Shown one piece after another: positions 1 to 9,236 of a stretch of DNA of 64,000 nucleotides. The stretch's first letter is position 1; each line of letters opens with the position of its first letter. The DNA is from Methylophilaceae bacterium LSUCC0717 (GTDB lineage: Bacteria > Pseudomonadota > Gammaproteobacteria > Burkholderiales > Methylophilaceae): positions 62,001 through 126,000 of the forward strand of contig CP103436.1 in NCBI GenBank assembly GCA_024919195.1, given 5' to 3'. Below the pieces are notes generated by a model. It saw only the letters and a program-made list of their open reading frames with translations, was not told the origin of the DNA and ran no database searches. The position numbers and the translations under genes were made by a program.

Positions 1-1623
1 GGCCCCCTAATGGACGGCATGAATGTGGTGGGTGATTTGTTTGCTGAAGGAAAAATGTTTTTACCTCAGGTGGTTAAATCAGCCAGGGTTATGAAACAGG
101 CGGTGGCTCACTTGATTCCATTCATTGAAAAAGAAAAAGAAGAAGAAGAAGCCAGGACAGGAAAAAAATCTAAACCAAAAGGCAAAATGCTCATCGCGAC
201 CGTTAAGGGCGATGTCCACGACATAGGAAAAAATATTGTTTCTGTCGTGCTCCAATGTAATAACTTTGAAGTGGTGAACATGGGCGTGATGGTTCCTTGC
301 GCTGAAATTTTAAATAAGGCGAAAGAGGAAAATGTCGATATCATTGGGCTATCTGGGTTAATCACTCCCTCCTTAGAAGAGATGGCTCATGTTGCCAGTG
401 AGATGCAAAGAGATCCCTATTTCAGGTCGGTAAAAATGCCACTTTTAATAGGTGGGGCGACCACGTCAAGAGCTCATACAGCGGTCAAGATTTCACCTAA
501 TTATGAGGGCCCGGTTGTGCATGTGGCGGATGCATCTCGATCCGTGTCTGTGATGCAGTCGTTATTATCACCAGACACTAAGGTCGACTATATCGAGAAA
601 CTAAAAGCAGATTATGAAAAAGTCCGTCAGCTTCATGGGCAAAAAAAAGGGGTGAAATACATTAGCTTAAAAACTGCTAGAGAAAATAAATTATCTTTAA
701 ATTTCAATCCAATCAAACCCAAGTTTATTGGAAGAAGAGTATTTAAAAATATTAATTTAAATGAATTGATTGATTTTATTGACTGGACTCCATTTTTTAA
801 GACATGGGATCTGGCTGGAAGATACCCACAAATTTTACAAGATGAGGTGGTTGGTGATACCGCAAGTCAATTATTTAATGACGCTCAAACGATGCTGAAG
901 AAAGTTATCAATGACAGAAAATTAAAAGCTCATGCGGTAGTAGGTTTTTGTAAGGCACATGCAATTGAGGATGATATTGCCATATTGGATGAGCAAGAAA
1001 ATTTACAATTTACCTTTCATACGTTAAGGCAACAATCAGAAAAACCAATTATTAGTGGTAAGCCCAAGCCAAACTTATCATTAAGTGATTTCATTGCCCC
1101 AAAAGAATCTCATATTGATGATTATATCGGCATGTTTGCAGTGACGGCTGGTGATGGCGGTGAATTTTATCTAAATCAATATGAAAAAAATAAAGATGAT
1201 TACAGCGGCATCATGTTCAAGGCATTGATGGACCGATTGGCAGAAGCTTGCGCAGAATATATGCACTTAAGAGTCAGACAAGATCTCTGGGGTTATGCAC
1301 AAAAAGAAAAATTATCCAATGAAGAACTGATTCAAGAAAAATATCTTGGAATAAGGCCGGCACCAGGATATCCTGCTTGCCCTGAGCATTCTGTGAAAGA
1401 AGATCTCTTTAAGTTTTTAAAGACCGATGAGATAGGAATGTCATTGACTGAAAATTACGCCATGATTCCAGCCTCCTCTGTTTCAGGATTTTATTTTGCT
1501 CATCCAGAATCTACCTATTTTAGTGTCGATAAGATTGATGAGGATCAGTTAAATGACTTTGCCAATCGATCCTCAATGGATGTGGATAATGCTCGACGGT
1601 TGCTATCTTCTAATATAAAGTAG
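1..1623 (+). CDS. metH: Methionine synthase, cobalamin-dependent (C-terminal part)
   Basis: This is the 3' part of MetH, which transfers a methyl group from methyltetrahydrofolate to homocysteine through bound cobalamin in the cytoplasm. The frame is open from base 1 ([11 protein letters not shown]...), so the true start lies upstream. The four-helix cap of the B12 module comes first, followed by the cobalamin-binding motif GDVHDIGKN about 70 codons in. The S-adenosylmethionine-dependent reactivation domain fills the C-terminal half and carries [12 protein letters not shown]. The substrate and folate barrels are outside the window. mpl follows 5 bases after the stop, suggesting co-transcription. 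Confidence 0.96.
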   Translation, partial: GPLMDGMNVVGDLFAEGKMFLPQVVKSARVMKQAVAHLIPFIEKEKEEEEARTGKKSKPKGKMLIATVKGDVHDIGKNIVSVVLQCNNFEVVNMGVMVPCAEILNKAKEENVDIIGLSGLITPSLEEMAHVASEMQRDPYFRSVKMPLLIGGATTSRAHTAVKISPNYEGPVVHVADASRSVSVMQSLLSPDTKVDYIEKLKADYEKVRQLHGQKKGVKYISLKTARENKLSLNFNPIKPKFIGRRVFKNINLNELIDFIDWTPFFKTWDLAGRYPQILQDEVVGDTASQLFNDAQTMLKKVINDRKLKAHAVVGFCKAHAIEDDIAILDEQENLQFTFHTLRQQSEKPIISGKPKPNLSLSDFIAPKESHIDDYIGMFAVTAGDGGEFYLNQYEKNKDDYSGIMFKALMDRLAEACAEYMHLRVRQDLWGYAQKEKLSNEELIQEKYLGIRPAPGYPACPEHSVKEDLFKFLKTDEIGMSLTENYAMIPASSVSGFYFAHPESTYFSVDKIDEDQLNDFANRSSMDVDNARRLLSSNIK

Positions 1624-1628
1624 TCTTT

Positions 1629-2984
1629 ATGCATATTCATGTGATTGGAATCTGCGGTACCTTTATGGCAGGCATGGCTTCTCTTGCAAAAGATTTAGGC
1701 CACACGGTTACTGGGTGCGATCAAAATGTTTACCCACCGATGTCTACCTTTTTAGAGTCAAAAGATATTCAGATTACTCCAGGGTTTGATGCGAACCAAG
1801 TAAATTTAAAACCTGATCTATTCATTGTGGGAAATGTTGTCTCAAGAGGCAATCCTTTGATGGAAGAAATTCTCAATCAAAATTTAAGGTACCAATCTGG
1901 ACCGCAGTGGTTATATGAAAACCTATTGCACGATAAATGGGTGATAGCCGTCTCTGGGACTCACGGAAAAACCACAACAACATCGATGATCAACTGGATC
2001 TTAAGAGATAACGATATCGATTGCGGTTACCTTATCGGAGGGGTCCCTGGAAACTTTTCATCGAGTAGTTCCTTATCACAATCCGATTCACCATTTTTTG
2101 TCATCGAGGCTGATGAATACGACACTGCATTTTTTGATAAACGCTCAAAATTTATCCATTACCGACCAAAGACTTTGGTGATTAATAATATTGAATTTGA
2201 TCATGCCGATATATTTGAAGACATAACCCACATAAAAAGACATTTTCATCATTTGATTCGAACTGTTCCTCAACAAGGAAAAATCATTATTAATCAGCAA
2301 GATAAAAATATAAAAGAAACAGTAGATATGGGAATCTGGTCTGAGACCGAAGAATTTAATTCTTCAGAGTCATGGCATATTGATCAAATCGATAAAGAGA
2401 AATCATTATTTTATAAAGAAAAAAAAATAGGTCTTCTTAATTGGGATTTGATAGGGGAGCATAACGAGTTAAATGCCATGGCAGCTATTTTGGCAACTAA
2501 GCATGTGGGAGTATCAGAAGAAAATGCGTTAATGTCTTTGTCGTCATTTAAAAATACCAAGCGACGTTTAGAAATAATTTATAAGAAAAATAATCTAACA
2601 ATCTATGATGATTTTGCTCATCATCCAACAGCCATTCATTTTATAGCGGAGACATTTAACAAAAATTTCCCGAAAGATAAAACACTATTTGTGATTGATC
2701 CTAGATCAAACACTATGAAAAGAGGAGATTTAAAAGAAGAGTTAAGAAGTATTTTGAGAAATATTCCAGCATTCATGCTCTTTTCAAAAGATTTGTTATG
2801 GAACCCAGTTAAATACTTGGCAGACTTAGACTCAAAAATATTTATTGCTGAAGATATCGCTGCATTTATTGAAAAATTAAAAAATATAATTTTTGATTAT
2901 GAACATATTGTTTTTTTAAGCAATGGAAGTTTTGAGGGCGTGCAAAGTAAAATAATTGGCTTTTTAGAAAATGAAAATTCTTAA
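1629..2984 (+). CDS. mpl: UDP-N-acetylmuramate:L-alanyl-gamma-D-glutamyl-meso-diaminopimelate ligase
   Basis: Mpl attaches recycled murein tripeptide to UDP-MurNAc, bypassing MurC, MurD and MurE. It is a Mur-ligase fold protein of 451 aa, the usual Mpl length. A Rossmann-like N-terminus begins MHIHVIGICGTFMAGMA, the ATP loop GTHGKTTTT lies near residue 110, EADEYDTAFFDKRSKF is the central motif, and DDFAHHPTAI lies near residue 325; the EYDTAFFDKRSKF block separates Mpl from MurC. The downstream TonB-like gene starts inside the last 14 bases. AmpG at 24859-26085 fits the same recycling pathway. Confidence 0.95.
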   Translation: MHIHVIGICGTFMAGMASLAKDLGHTVTGCDQNVYPPMSTFLESKDIQITPGFDANQVNLKPDLFIVGNVVSRGNPLMEEILNQNLRYQSGPQWLYENLLHDKWVIAVSGTHGKTTTTSMINWILRDNDIDCGYLIGGVPGNFSSSSSLSQSDSPFFVIEADEYDTAFFDKRSKFIHYRPKTLVINNIEFDHADIFEDITHIKRHFHHLIRTVPQQGKIIINQQDKNIKETVDMGIWSETEEFNSSESWHIDQIDKEKSLFYKEKKIGLLNWDLIGEHNELNAMAAILATKHVGVSEENALMSLSSFKNTKRRLEIIYKKNNLTIYDDFAHHPTAIHFIAETFNKNFPKDKTLFVIDPRSNTMKRGDLKEELRSILRNIPAFMLFSKDLLWNPVKYLADLDSKIFIAEDIAAFIEKLKNIIFDYEHIVFLSNGSFEGVQSKIIGFLENENS

Positions 2985-3711
2985 ATCAAATTATTTTTCG
3001 ATCTTTTTTATTATTTCAGTGCTGTTGCATGGCACTCTCTTTTATTTATTCAACTTAAAATCTAACGAGGTGGTTAATGAAAAAGAATTGATTGTCAATA
3101 TTTTAAAAATACCTAATCAAGTGACGGATATAGAAACGATTGATCTAAAAAAAGAGGTGAAGCCAGAAGTTATAAAAAAAATAAAACAGGATCAAAAAAA
3201 ATTCCAACAACACATTATTCAAGAAACTAAAGAATCAACCGTCATTTCAATCCCAGAAAGCAAACCAGAAGAAGTAGTTGAAGAGAAAAAATTAAAACCA
3301 ATTAATCTTGACCCATCTTTTATCCAGTCTCAATTATCTGATATTGTGAATAACAAAAAAATTGATAAAAGAACAAAGGTCATATCTAATAAAACTAAAG
3401 AACGTGATTTTCAATCGTATTATCAGGTGTGGAAAAATAAAGTAGAAAAAATAGGGGCTTTAAATTATCCCGCTGCGGCTAGAAATGGAATTAGTGAGTC
3501 ACTGGTTATGACGGTAATACTGAATGATCAAGGTGAGGTGTTAGATATAAAAATTAATAAGTCCTCAGGAGTTCCTCAATTGGATGATGCAGCGAAAAAA
3601 ATTGTGAATCTTGGATCACCCTATGCCCCTTTTCCTCCGTCAATTAAAAAACAAGTAGATACTTTGCAGATTAGACGGATATGGAGATTTACAAATAATT
3701 TAATGGAGTGA
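2971..3711 (+). CDS. TonB-family energy transducer-like protein
   Basis: This 246-aa protein has one N-terminal membrane segment (about residues 8-27, SIFFIISVLLHGTLFYLF), a long Lys/Glu-rich periplasmic spacer (about 35-150), and a TonB C-terminal domain (about 160-240) with YPAAARNGISESLVMTVILN and the terminal strand IRRIWRF. TonB proteins pass proton-motive energy from ExbB/ExbD to outer-membrane receptors. No exbB, exbD or TonB-dependent receptor is visible in the window, and the spacer is less proline-rich than in classical TonB. It may therefore be a TonB-like or TolA-like envelope protein. It overlaps mpl by 14 bases, and its last codons (ATGGAGTGA) supply the ribosome-binding site of the next gene. 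Confidence 0.8.
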   Translation: MKILKSNYFSIFFIISVLLHGTLFYLFNLKSNEVVNEKELIVNILKIPNQVTDIETIDLKKEVKPEVIKKIKQDQKKFQQHIIQETKESTVISIPESKPEEVVEEKKLKPINLDPSFIQSQLSDIVNNKKIDKRTKVISNKTKERDFQSYYQVWKNKVEKIGALNYPAAARNGISESLVMTVILNDQGEVLDIKINKSSGVPQLDDAAKKIVNLGSPYAPFPPSIKKQVDTLQIRRIWRFTNNLME

Positions 3712-3712
3712 T

Positions 3713-4024
3713 ATGAACAATTATTATAAATATCATATTTTTATTTGTCTTAATGAAAGGGACGACGGTGCACAATGTTGTTCACAATTTAATGCACTAA
3801 AAATTTTTGATTACATGAAACAAAAAATTAAATCATTAAATTTGCGCGGTAAAGGTTTGGTGAGAATTAATCGTTCCGGCTGTTTTGATCGTTGTTCAGA
3901 AGGACCTATGTTGGTTGTTTATCCAGATGCAGTTTGGTACACATTTATTGATGAAACAGATATTGATGAAATTATTCAATCGCATATCATTAACAACACA
4001 ACAGTTGAACGTTTAATGATTTAA
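3713..4024 (+). CDS. Thioredoxin-like [2Fe-2S] ferredoxin
   Basis: This 103-aa protein belongs to the thioredoxin-fold (2Fe-2S) ferredoxin family. It starts YKYHIFICLNERDDG and has Cys-Cys near residue 22 and the GCFDRCSEGP motif near residue 62, so the usual ligand pattern is present. Such ferredoxins are cytoplasmic electron carriers; the partner cannot be read from the sequence. The start follows a GGAGTGAT ribosome-binding site formed by the end of the TonB-like gene. The last 12 bases overlap the 3' end of the convergent HIT gene. Confidence 0.88.
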   Translation: MNNYYKYHIFICLNERDDGAQCCSQFNALKIFDYMKQKIKSLNLRGKGLVRINRSGCFDRCSEGPMLVVYPDAVWYTFIDETDIDEIIQSHIINNTTVERLMI

Positions 4025-4426
4025 ATTCAAATCTAGCTGTTGTTTAAGTTGATTTATTTCAACTATTGAATTTTCAAATTTATTATGACGAACAGGATCA
4101 GCCCATATGCTCTCAGGGAAAAAATTATCATTCATAAATCTTGCAATGATATGCCAGTGCACGTGGGGAGTTTTGTTTCCTAAGGACGCTAAATTAATTT
4201 TTTCTGGTTTATAAATATCAGTGATAATTTTTTCAATGATATAAATCATTTTATACATCTCACTTTGAATGGCAGGGGTGAGATGGTGTATTTCCTTGAC
4301 GTGATCAATTAGCTCTAAACGGAGATAACCTCTAATGTTCTGATTATTAACTAAGACAATCCTAAAAGTCTTGTTTTGCCACAATATGGGTAAAGTTGAT
4401 CTGATACATAATTCACAATCAGACAA
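4013..4426 (-). CDS. HIT family protein
   Basis: This 137-aa histidine-triad protein is probably a nucleotide hydrolase or transferase of the Hint/Fhit superfamily. The catalytic triad motif HVHWHII lies near residue 90. The N-terminal CELC pair resembles the zinc-type motif of many bacterial HIT proteins (MSDCELC). The exact substrate is unknown. Its start overlaps the end of nadA by 8 bases, so it is probably the last gene of the ispH-nudB-nadA unit. It is convergent with the ferredoxin gene, with a 12-base overlap. Confidence 0.88.
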   Translation of the reverse strand: MSDCELCIRSTLPILWQNKTFRIVLVNNQNIRGYLRLELIDHVKEIHHLTPAIQSEMYKMIYIIEKIITDIYKPEKINLASLGNKTPHVHWHIIARFMNDNFFPESIWADPVRHNKFENSIVEINQLKQQLDLNLNH

Positions 4427-5516
4427 TCGCCATCATCCTATCCAGTGCAACTTTAGCCGACTGTGCAATTGATTGGGGTACGACTATTTCGTTAACCACT
4501 TTCCCTTCAAGTAAATTATCTAGGACCCATGATAAATGTTGAGGGTCTATTCTAGCCATGGTCGTACATTCGCATACGATATGTGACATAAATTTAACCA
4601 CTTTATCCTCTTTAATCATTTCATTTGCGAGACGATTCACCAAATTTAATTCAGTCCCAACTAACCATTTTGTTCCTGCTTCAGCATTTTTAATGGTATT
4701 CAAAATAAATTCGGTGGACCCAACCATATCTGAGTTAACACAGACCTCAAAAGGCGATTCAGGATGTGAAATGACTATCCCGTCAGGATTATCTTCTCTA
4801 AATTTTTTAATATGATCCTCTCGGAACATCTGATGAACCGCACAATGACCTTTCCATAGTAGGACTTTAGCTCGATGTATTTGTTCTTTTGTTAATCCTC
4901 CAAGGGGTAAATCAGGATCCCATACAACCATGTCATCAAGATCAATTCCCATTTTAAATCCGGTCCATCTACCCAGATGTTGATCAGGGAAGAATAATAC
5001 TTTTTCTTTTTGTTGAAATGCCCACTCAAGAACCTTTGGAGCATTAGTTGAGGTACAGACGATGCCATCATGCTCTCCACAGAAGGCTTTTAAGTCTGCC
5101 GCAGAATTAATGTAAGTAATTGGAGTGATGACTTCATCAAAGTTTAAGACTTTATTTAATTCACGATATGTTCTTTGCACCTTTTGTAGGTCGGCCATAT
5201 CTGCCATTTGGCATCCTGCAGAAAGATCAGGGAGTATTGTCACTTGATCATTTCGAGATAAGATATTAGAGACTTCAGCCATAAAGTGAACGCCAAGAAA
5301 AATAATATATTGCGCCTCAAGGTTTTGAGTATACTGAGCTAATTTGAGGGAGTCTCCGGTGAAATCAGCGTGTCGATATACTGATTCATTTTGATAATGA
5401 TGGCCAAGAATAACCAGCTTGTCTTTAAGTTTTGCCTTGGCATCTATGATTTTTTGCTGACAATCATTTTCTTGAAGTTGATGAAATTTTTCAAATTGTA
5501 TTACGGTTTCATTCAT
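4419..5516 (-). CDS. nadA: Quinolinate synthase A
   Basis: NadA condenses iminoaspartate with dihydroxyacetone phosphate to quinolinate for de novo NAD synthesis, using a [4Fe-4S] cluster. The 365-aa length is that of the longer NadA type. Recognisable blocks are ILGHHYQNESVYRHADFTGDS near residue 35, DLSAGCQMADM near residue 105, GIVCTSTNAPKVLEW near residue 150 and CECTTMARIDPQHL near residue 315; the cysteines in these blocks include the expected cluster ligands. nadB and nadC are not in the window. It overlaps nudB by 8 bases and the HIT gene by 8 bases. Confidence 0.95.
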   Translation of the reverse strand: MNETVIQFEKFHQLQENDCQQKIIDAKAKLKDKLVILGHHYQNESVYRHADFTGDSLKLAQYTQNLEAQYIIFLGVHFMAEVSNILSRNDQVTILPDLSAGCQMADMADLQKVQRTYRELNKVLNFDEVITPITYINSAADLKAFCGEHDGIVCTSTNAPKVLEWAFQQKEKVLFFPDQHLGRWTGFKMGIDLDDMVVWDPDLPLGGLTKEQIHRAKVLLWKGHCAVHQMFREDHIKKFREDNPDGIVISHPESPFEVCVNSDMVGSTEFILNTIKNAEAGTKWLVGTELNLVNRLANEMIKEDKVVKFMSHIVCECTTMARIDPQHLSWVLDNLLEGKVVNEIVVPQSIAQSAKVALDRMMAIV

Positions 5517-5946
5517 ATAAATTTTTAAAATTAATTAAAGCATTCCTGTTGGTCCAGGAAAATACTTTTTTTATAGCATCTTCCAAATCGGTCCATATGT
5601 ATTCAATGTGTTCTTGTGGGTTGATTATTATATGTTTTTTTTTAGGCAATTGTAAGGCAAACAAATGTTCAATGTTGGTTGAGACATTTTCATCATAGCG
5701 GTGTTTCCATTCAGGATAAATCTGGTATTGATTCATTTGATTAAGCGAGTAAAAATTATAATCATTTACAATTAGACCCGTTTCCTCAAATACTTCTCGT
5801 CCGGCACATTGCTTGGGTGATTCATCTTTTTCAATACTTCCAGTGACTGACTGCCAATAATTGGGATTATCTTTTCTTTGTAAAAGTAAAATATTTTTAA
5901 CATCACAAAAGATGATGACCTGAATAGATATCGGTATTTTTTTCAA
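5509..5946 (-). CDS. nudB: Dihydroneopterin triphosphate diphosphatase (Nudix)
   Basis: This 145-aa Nudix hydrolase resembles NudB, which removes pyrophosphate from dihydroneopterin triphosphate in folate synthesis. The Nudix box runs from GSIEKDESPKQCAGREVFEE near residue 36. The flanking blocks NYWQSVTG and, near the C-terminus, FSWTNRNALINF match the NudB pattern (WQSVTGS and SWSNRQAI in E. coli). It lies between ispH (5-base gap) and nadA (8-base overlap). A more general Nudix role is possible, but NudB is the best match. Confidence 0.87.
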   Translation of the reverse strand: MKKIPISIQVIIFCDVKNILLLQRKDNPNYWQSVTGSIEKDESPKQCAGREVFEETGLIVNDYNFYSLNQMNQYQIYPEWKHRYDENVSTNIEHLFALQLPKKKHIIINPQEHIEYIWTDLEDAIKKVFSWTNRNALINFKNLYE

Positions 5947-5951
5947 AACAA

Positions 5952-6887
5952 CTAAATGATTGGTAATTTAAATTTTATATTTTCTTTAGGACCATCAATT
6001 TCATTAATAATTGCATTGGAATGAGATTGTATTAATTTAGTAAGCTGTTTGATTAAAATTTCAGGTGCTGAGGCGCCTGCAGTAATAGCAATATTTTTTT
6101 TATTATCAAGCCAAACGGGATTGAAATCAGACATATCATCTATCAATATACTTGGTATTCCTTTTTTATCACCTAGCTCTTTTAAACGATTTGAATTAGA
6201 ACTATTTTTTGATCCAACTACAAAAAGAATATCTGCTTGAGGTAATATTTGTTTAATTGCATCTTGCCGATTTTGCGTTGCGTAACAGATGTCATCAGCT
6301 TTTGGACCCTCAATCATTGGAAATTTAGATTTTAATTCTTTAATTACATCCTTAGTTTCGTCAAGTGATAAGGTCGTTTGAGTCACATATGCAATCTTGT
6401 TTGGATCAGAAATATTAAGATGATGAATATCGGATATCTTTTCTATTAGATGCATTTTTTTTGAAGTCAGGTCCTGTCCGAGAGTACCTTCTACTTCAGG
6501 ATGTCCTTTGTGACCAATCATGATAATTTCATAATTGTTTTTTAAATAATGGTTTACTTCTTTATGAACTTTAGTCACTAATGGGCAGGTTGCATCGATA
6601 CTTTTAAGCTTATAGTTATCAGAATCAGATTTCACCTTTTTTGAAACACCATGAGCACTATAAATGAGATATGAATTTTCTGGCACTAGCTTAAGATCAT
6701 TGACAAAGATTGCACCCTTCTTTTTTAGTGATTCAATGACAAATTTATTATGTACTACTTCATTTCTAACATAAATGGGAGCACCATATTTATCTAAGGA
6801 TTGTTCGACAATTTCAATGGCACGATCAACACCGGCACAAAAACCCCTTGGATTTGCTAATGAAATTGATATTATCTTTTTATCCAT
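5952..6887 (-). CDS. ispH: 4-hydroxy-3-methylbut-2-enyl diphosphate reductase
   Basis: IspH performs the last step of the MEP isoprenoid pathway, reducing HMBPP to IPP and DMAPP with a [4Fe-4S] cluster. The 311-aa protein shows all the family hallmarks: NPRGFCAGVDRAIEIVE at residue 11, VHNKFVIESL, YSAHGVS, DATCPLV, YVTQTTLS and the C-terminal AGASAPEILI. The cluster cysteines are in GFCAGV, DATCPL and ADDICYATQ. A 77-base gap separates it from lysA upstream, which is the only real break in this long minus-strand run and may hold its promoter. No convincing Shine-Dalgarno sequence precedes the ATG. Confidence 0.96.
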   Translation of the reverse strand: MDKKIISISLANPRGFCAGVDRAIEIVEQSLDKYGAPIYVRNEVVHNKFVIESLKKKGAIFVNDLKLVPENSYLIYSAHGVSKKVKSDSDNYKLKSIDATCPLVTKVHKEVNHYLKNNYEIIMIGHKGHPEVEGTLGQDLTSKKMHLIEKISDIHHLNISDPNKIAYVTQTTLSLDETKDVIKELKSKFPMIEGPKADDICYATQNRQDAIKQILPQADILFVVGSKNSSNSNRLKELGDKKGIPSILIDDMSDFNPVWLDNKKNIAITAGASAPEILIKQLTKLIQSHSNAIINEIDGPKENIKFKLPII

Positions 6888-6964
6888 CAGATTGATTTTT
6901 TCTTGATTATTAATTAATAATTATCGTAGCACTTATGATAGTTTTTCTTAAGATATGATGATCT

Positions 6965-8218
6965 TTATTTTAAGAATTTTTCTTCATGGGCAATTAAGTC
7001 GGAAAAATTTTCACGCTCACGAATCAGGTAAAACTCATCTTGATCAACCATCACCTCTGGTATCCTTGGTCTTGAATTATAATTTGAACTCATCGAAAAT
7101 CCATAAGCTCCAGCGTCCATTATGGCTAAAATATCGCCTTGGTTTGCTTTAATATTTCTGTCTTTTGCAAGAAAATCTCCTGTTTCACAAATTGGACCAA
7201 CTATATCAAAGATATCGTTCGAGTCTTCAGCATTGGATAGATTAATTACTTCATGAAAGGCGTTATAAAGGGATGGTCTCATTAGATCATTCATAGCGGC
7301 ATCAACAAGAACAAAATTTTTATGTTCTGATTTTTTTATGTATTCAACATTGGTCAACATTAAGCCTGCTTTCCCGATTAAGAACCTACCTGGCTCTAAA
7401 ATAATTTTTTTATTATATTTTAAGAGGTATTTTTTTATCATTTGCACATAAAAATCAATAGGAGAGATATCTTCATTATTGTATGAAATTCCTATACCCC
7501 CACCAATATCAATGTGTTCTATCGCTATTTGATGTGATTCTAACTCATCAATTAAAGATGCCAGTTTAATAAATGCATCTTCAAATGGAGAGAGGTCAGT
7601 AAGCTGAGATCCAATGTGACAATCAATTCCAGTGATCTTGATGTGATCAAGTTTTGCTGCTTTTTTATACAATTTAATTGCGCTTGTTTCATCAATACCA
7701 AATTTGTTATCTTTCAAACCCGTAGATATATATGGGTGAGTCTTGGCATCAACATTTGGATTAACTCGAATAGATACTTTTGCAATCTTGGATAAACGTT
7801 GACTTATATCATTGATTCGGAATAGCTCTTCTTCAGACTCAACATTAAAAGCAAGAATATTATTATTTAATGCCATTTCAATTTCAGAAACTGACTTCCC
7901 AACCCCTGAAAAAACAATCTTTGAGTCTAATGAATCCACAGTTAAAACTCTTTGTAACTCGCCACCGGAAACAATATCAAAACCACAACCACATTCTCTA
8001 AATAATTTTAGAATACTCAAATTAGAGTTGGCTTTGACTGCAAAACATATCAGGTGATCAATGTCGCTTAAAGCATTTTGTAAAAAATTGATTTGATCAA
8101 GAATATGTTTTTTCGAATACACATAAGCTGGAGTGCCAAATTTTTGAGCGATGTCTATTAGTTTGACATCTTCAATAAAATATTGGCTTAATTCCTGTCG
8201 GAGTAAAGATTTATTCAT
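6965..8218 (-). CDS. lysA: Diaminopimelate decarboxylase
   Basis: LysA converts meso-diaminopimelate to lysine with PLP. Blocks seen are GTPAYVYSKKHI (near residue 28), the PLP-lysine motif ICFAVKANSNLSIL, HIGSQLTD, the glycine-rich IDIGGGIGISY, EPGRFLIGKAG and GPICETGDFLAKDR. I prefer the ATG at 8218 (MNKSLLRQ), which has AGGAA about 7 bases upstream and overlaps the end of lptM by 8 bases. An alternative ATG at 8239 also has GAGGA nearby and would add 7 residues, so the start is not settled. It is last in the mreB-to-lysA gene run. Confidence 0.95.
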   Translation of the reverse strand: MNKSLLRQELSQYFIEDVKLIDIAQKFGTPAYVYSKKHILDQINFLQNALSDIDHLICFAVKANSNLSILKLFRECGCGFDIVSGGELQRVLTVDSLDSKIVFSGVGKSVSEIEMALNNNILAFNVESEEELFRINDISQRLSKIAKVSIRVNPNVDAKTHPYISTGLKDNKFGIDETSAIKLYKKAAKLDHIKITGIDCHIGSQLTDLSPFEDAFIKLASLIDELESHQIAIEHIDIGGGIGISYNNEDISPIDFYVQMIKKYLLKYNKKIILEPGRFLIGKAGLMLTNVEYIKKSEHKNFVLVDAAMNDLMRPSLYNAFHEVINLSNAEDSNDIFDIVGPICETGDFLAKDRNIKANQGDILAIMDAGAYGFSMSSNYNSRPRIPEVMVDQDEFYLIRERENFSDLIAHEEKFLK

Positions 8219-8375
8219 CAACTGTTCCTGATGAGTCATCTAATTCCTCAGCAGCAGGTCTTTGATTTGATTGAGAATCATCAAGAGGATAAAGCTCTTC
8301 AGGAAGATACAACGAACCCTTTGTTCCACAGGATTGAAGAATGAATAATAGAAACAAACAAAGTATTTTTTTCAT
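8211..8375 (-). CDS. lptM: LptM-like small lipoprotein
   Basis: This 54-aa gene starts MKKILCLFLLFILQSCG, a short lipoprotein signal with lipobox LQSC (lipidated Cys about residue 16). The mature part begins CGTKGSLYLP, very close to the CGxKGPLYxP signature of LptM/YifL, which helps LptD oxidative maturation in the outer membrane. The lptM-lysA pairing is conserved in proteobacteria. Its ATG overlaps the Gx gene stop (ATGA), and its end overlaps the lysA start by 8 bases. The C-terminus is acidic and low-complexity, as in other members. Confidence 0.87.
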   Translation of the reverse strand: MKKILCLFLLFILQSCGTKGSLYLPEELYPLDDSQSNQRPAAEELDDSSGTVDE

Positions 8376-8902
8376 GGGTAAATTTTATCATTTTTAATCT
8401 GCGATTTGGATACTCTCATTTTTTTGTCAACGATATACGCATTGATCAATGCAAAAATAAAAGCAAAAATAATAAATATTGGAAGCAAGAAAAATACACC
8501 ATTATCTTGAATAATGAATAGTCTTACACAGATAAATTGACCAACAACATGAGCTAAACTCATGAGCATGCTGAATGAATAAATGGAAAAATACTTTTTA
8601 TTTAAAAAATAAGATGCAATTGCTAAGCATCCTAGGCTAGAAAGCGCACCTGAAAAGCTGAGAAAAAAGGTAGGGGTTAGAAAAGTACCAAGAATCAAAC
8701 TCGAAATAAATACTCGTATCATTGATACATAAATTGCTGAGCTAAGATTAAAAAAATAGTAAGCAAAAAGAACAACAACATTAGCAATGCCTGGCTTCAG
8801 GCCAAAAATCGGTGATGGTAAAAAAAATTCTGCCGTATGAAGTACTATTGCAATAGCAGAAAGTTTTGCGATGATATGAATATCAGTAGTTTGTGCTGTC
8901 AT
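8372..8902 (-). CDS. Gx transporter family membrane protein
   Basis: This is a 176-aa hydrophobic protein with about five membrane segments. It resembles the Gx transporter family (also labelled heptaprenyl diphosphate synthase component I), with ECF-substrate-binding-like features such as FGLKPGIANVVVLFAYYFF and MIRVFISSLILGTFLTP. In many bacteria this gene sits beside apbE and a NusG domain II gene, exactly as here, in gene sets linked to covalent flavinylation. Its substrate is not established. It overlaps the NusG-II gene by 20 bases and lptM by 4 bases. Confidence 0.8.
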   Translation of the reverse strand: MTAQTTDIHIIAKLSAIAIVLHTAEFFLPSPIFGLKPGIANVVVLFAYYFFNLSSAIYVSMIRVFISSLILGTFLTPTFFLSFSGALSSLGCLAIASYFLNKKYFSIYSFSMLMSLAHVVGQFICVRLFIIQDNGVFFLLPIFIIFAFIFALINAYIVDKKMRVSKSQIKNDKIYP

Positions 8903-9236
8903 GTTCGTCTACATTTTGACTGATTGTCATTTTAAAAAGATTTGGAACACATAAAATTGATTGATTAATATGTGAAATCCATCCCTGCATCACGCAATAT
9001 TGATTCTTACAATTAGAATGACTGACTCGCGCTTTACTCATTTTGATTTCAATATCTAAGTCACCCAGTTTAATTTTTTTATTCTGATTTAATGAATATT
9101 TTATAGTTTGATTTTGATATTCAATTTTCAATATATCCCCACTAGGTAAGTTTAGATAAATTGTCATCGACATTATTAAAATGATGCAAAAAAGAGCAAG
9201 AATTAAAAAATCACCCAATTTAAATACCTTGAACAA
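8883..9236 (-). CDS. NusG domain II-containing membrane-anchored protein
   Basis: This small protein (117 aa from the preferred start) has one N-terminal membrane segment (GDFLILALFCIILIMSMTIYL) and an extracytoplasmic NusG domain II fold. The conserved cysteine pattern is present: NCKNQYCVMQGWIS followed by ILCVPNLFKMTI. I prefer a TTG start at 9236 because AGGAAGGGA lies just upstream. An ATG at 9266 would add 10 residues but has no ribosome-binding site and overlaps apbE further. The family occurs beside ApbE and Gx proteins and is thought to take part in extracytoplasmic redox or flavin chemistry; its exact role is unknown. Confidence 0.78.
   Translation of the reverse strand: MFKVFKLGDFLILALFCIILIMSMTIYLNLPSGDILKIEYQNQTIKYSLNQNKKIKLGDLDIEIKMSKARVSHSNCKNQYCVMQGWISHINQSILCVPNLFKMTISQNVDEHDSTNY

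Noticed and set aside
6906-6921. ATTATTAATTAATAAT perfect palindrome upstream of ispH
   Set aside because: It is pure A/T in an A/T-rich spacer, so chance is likely. No promoter boxes with proper spacing accompany it.
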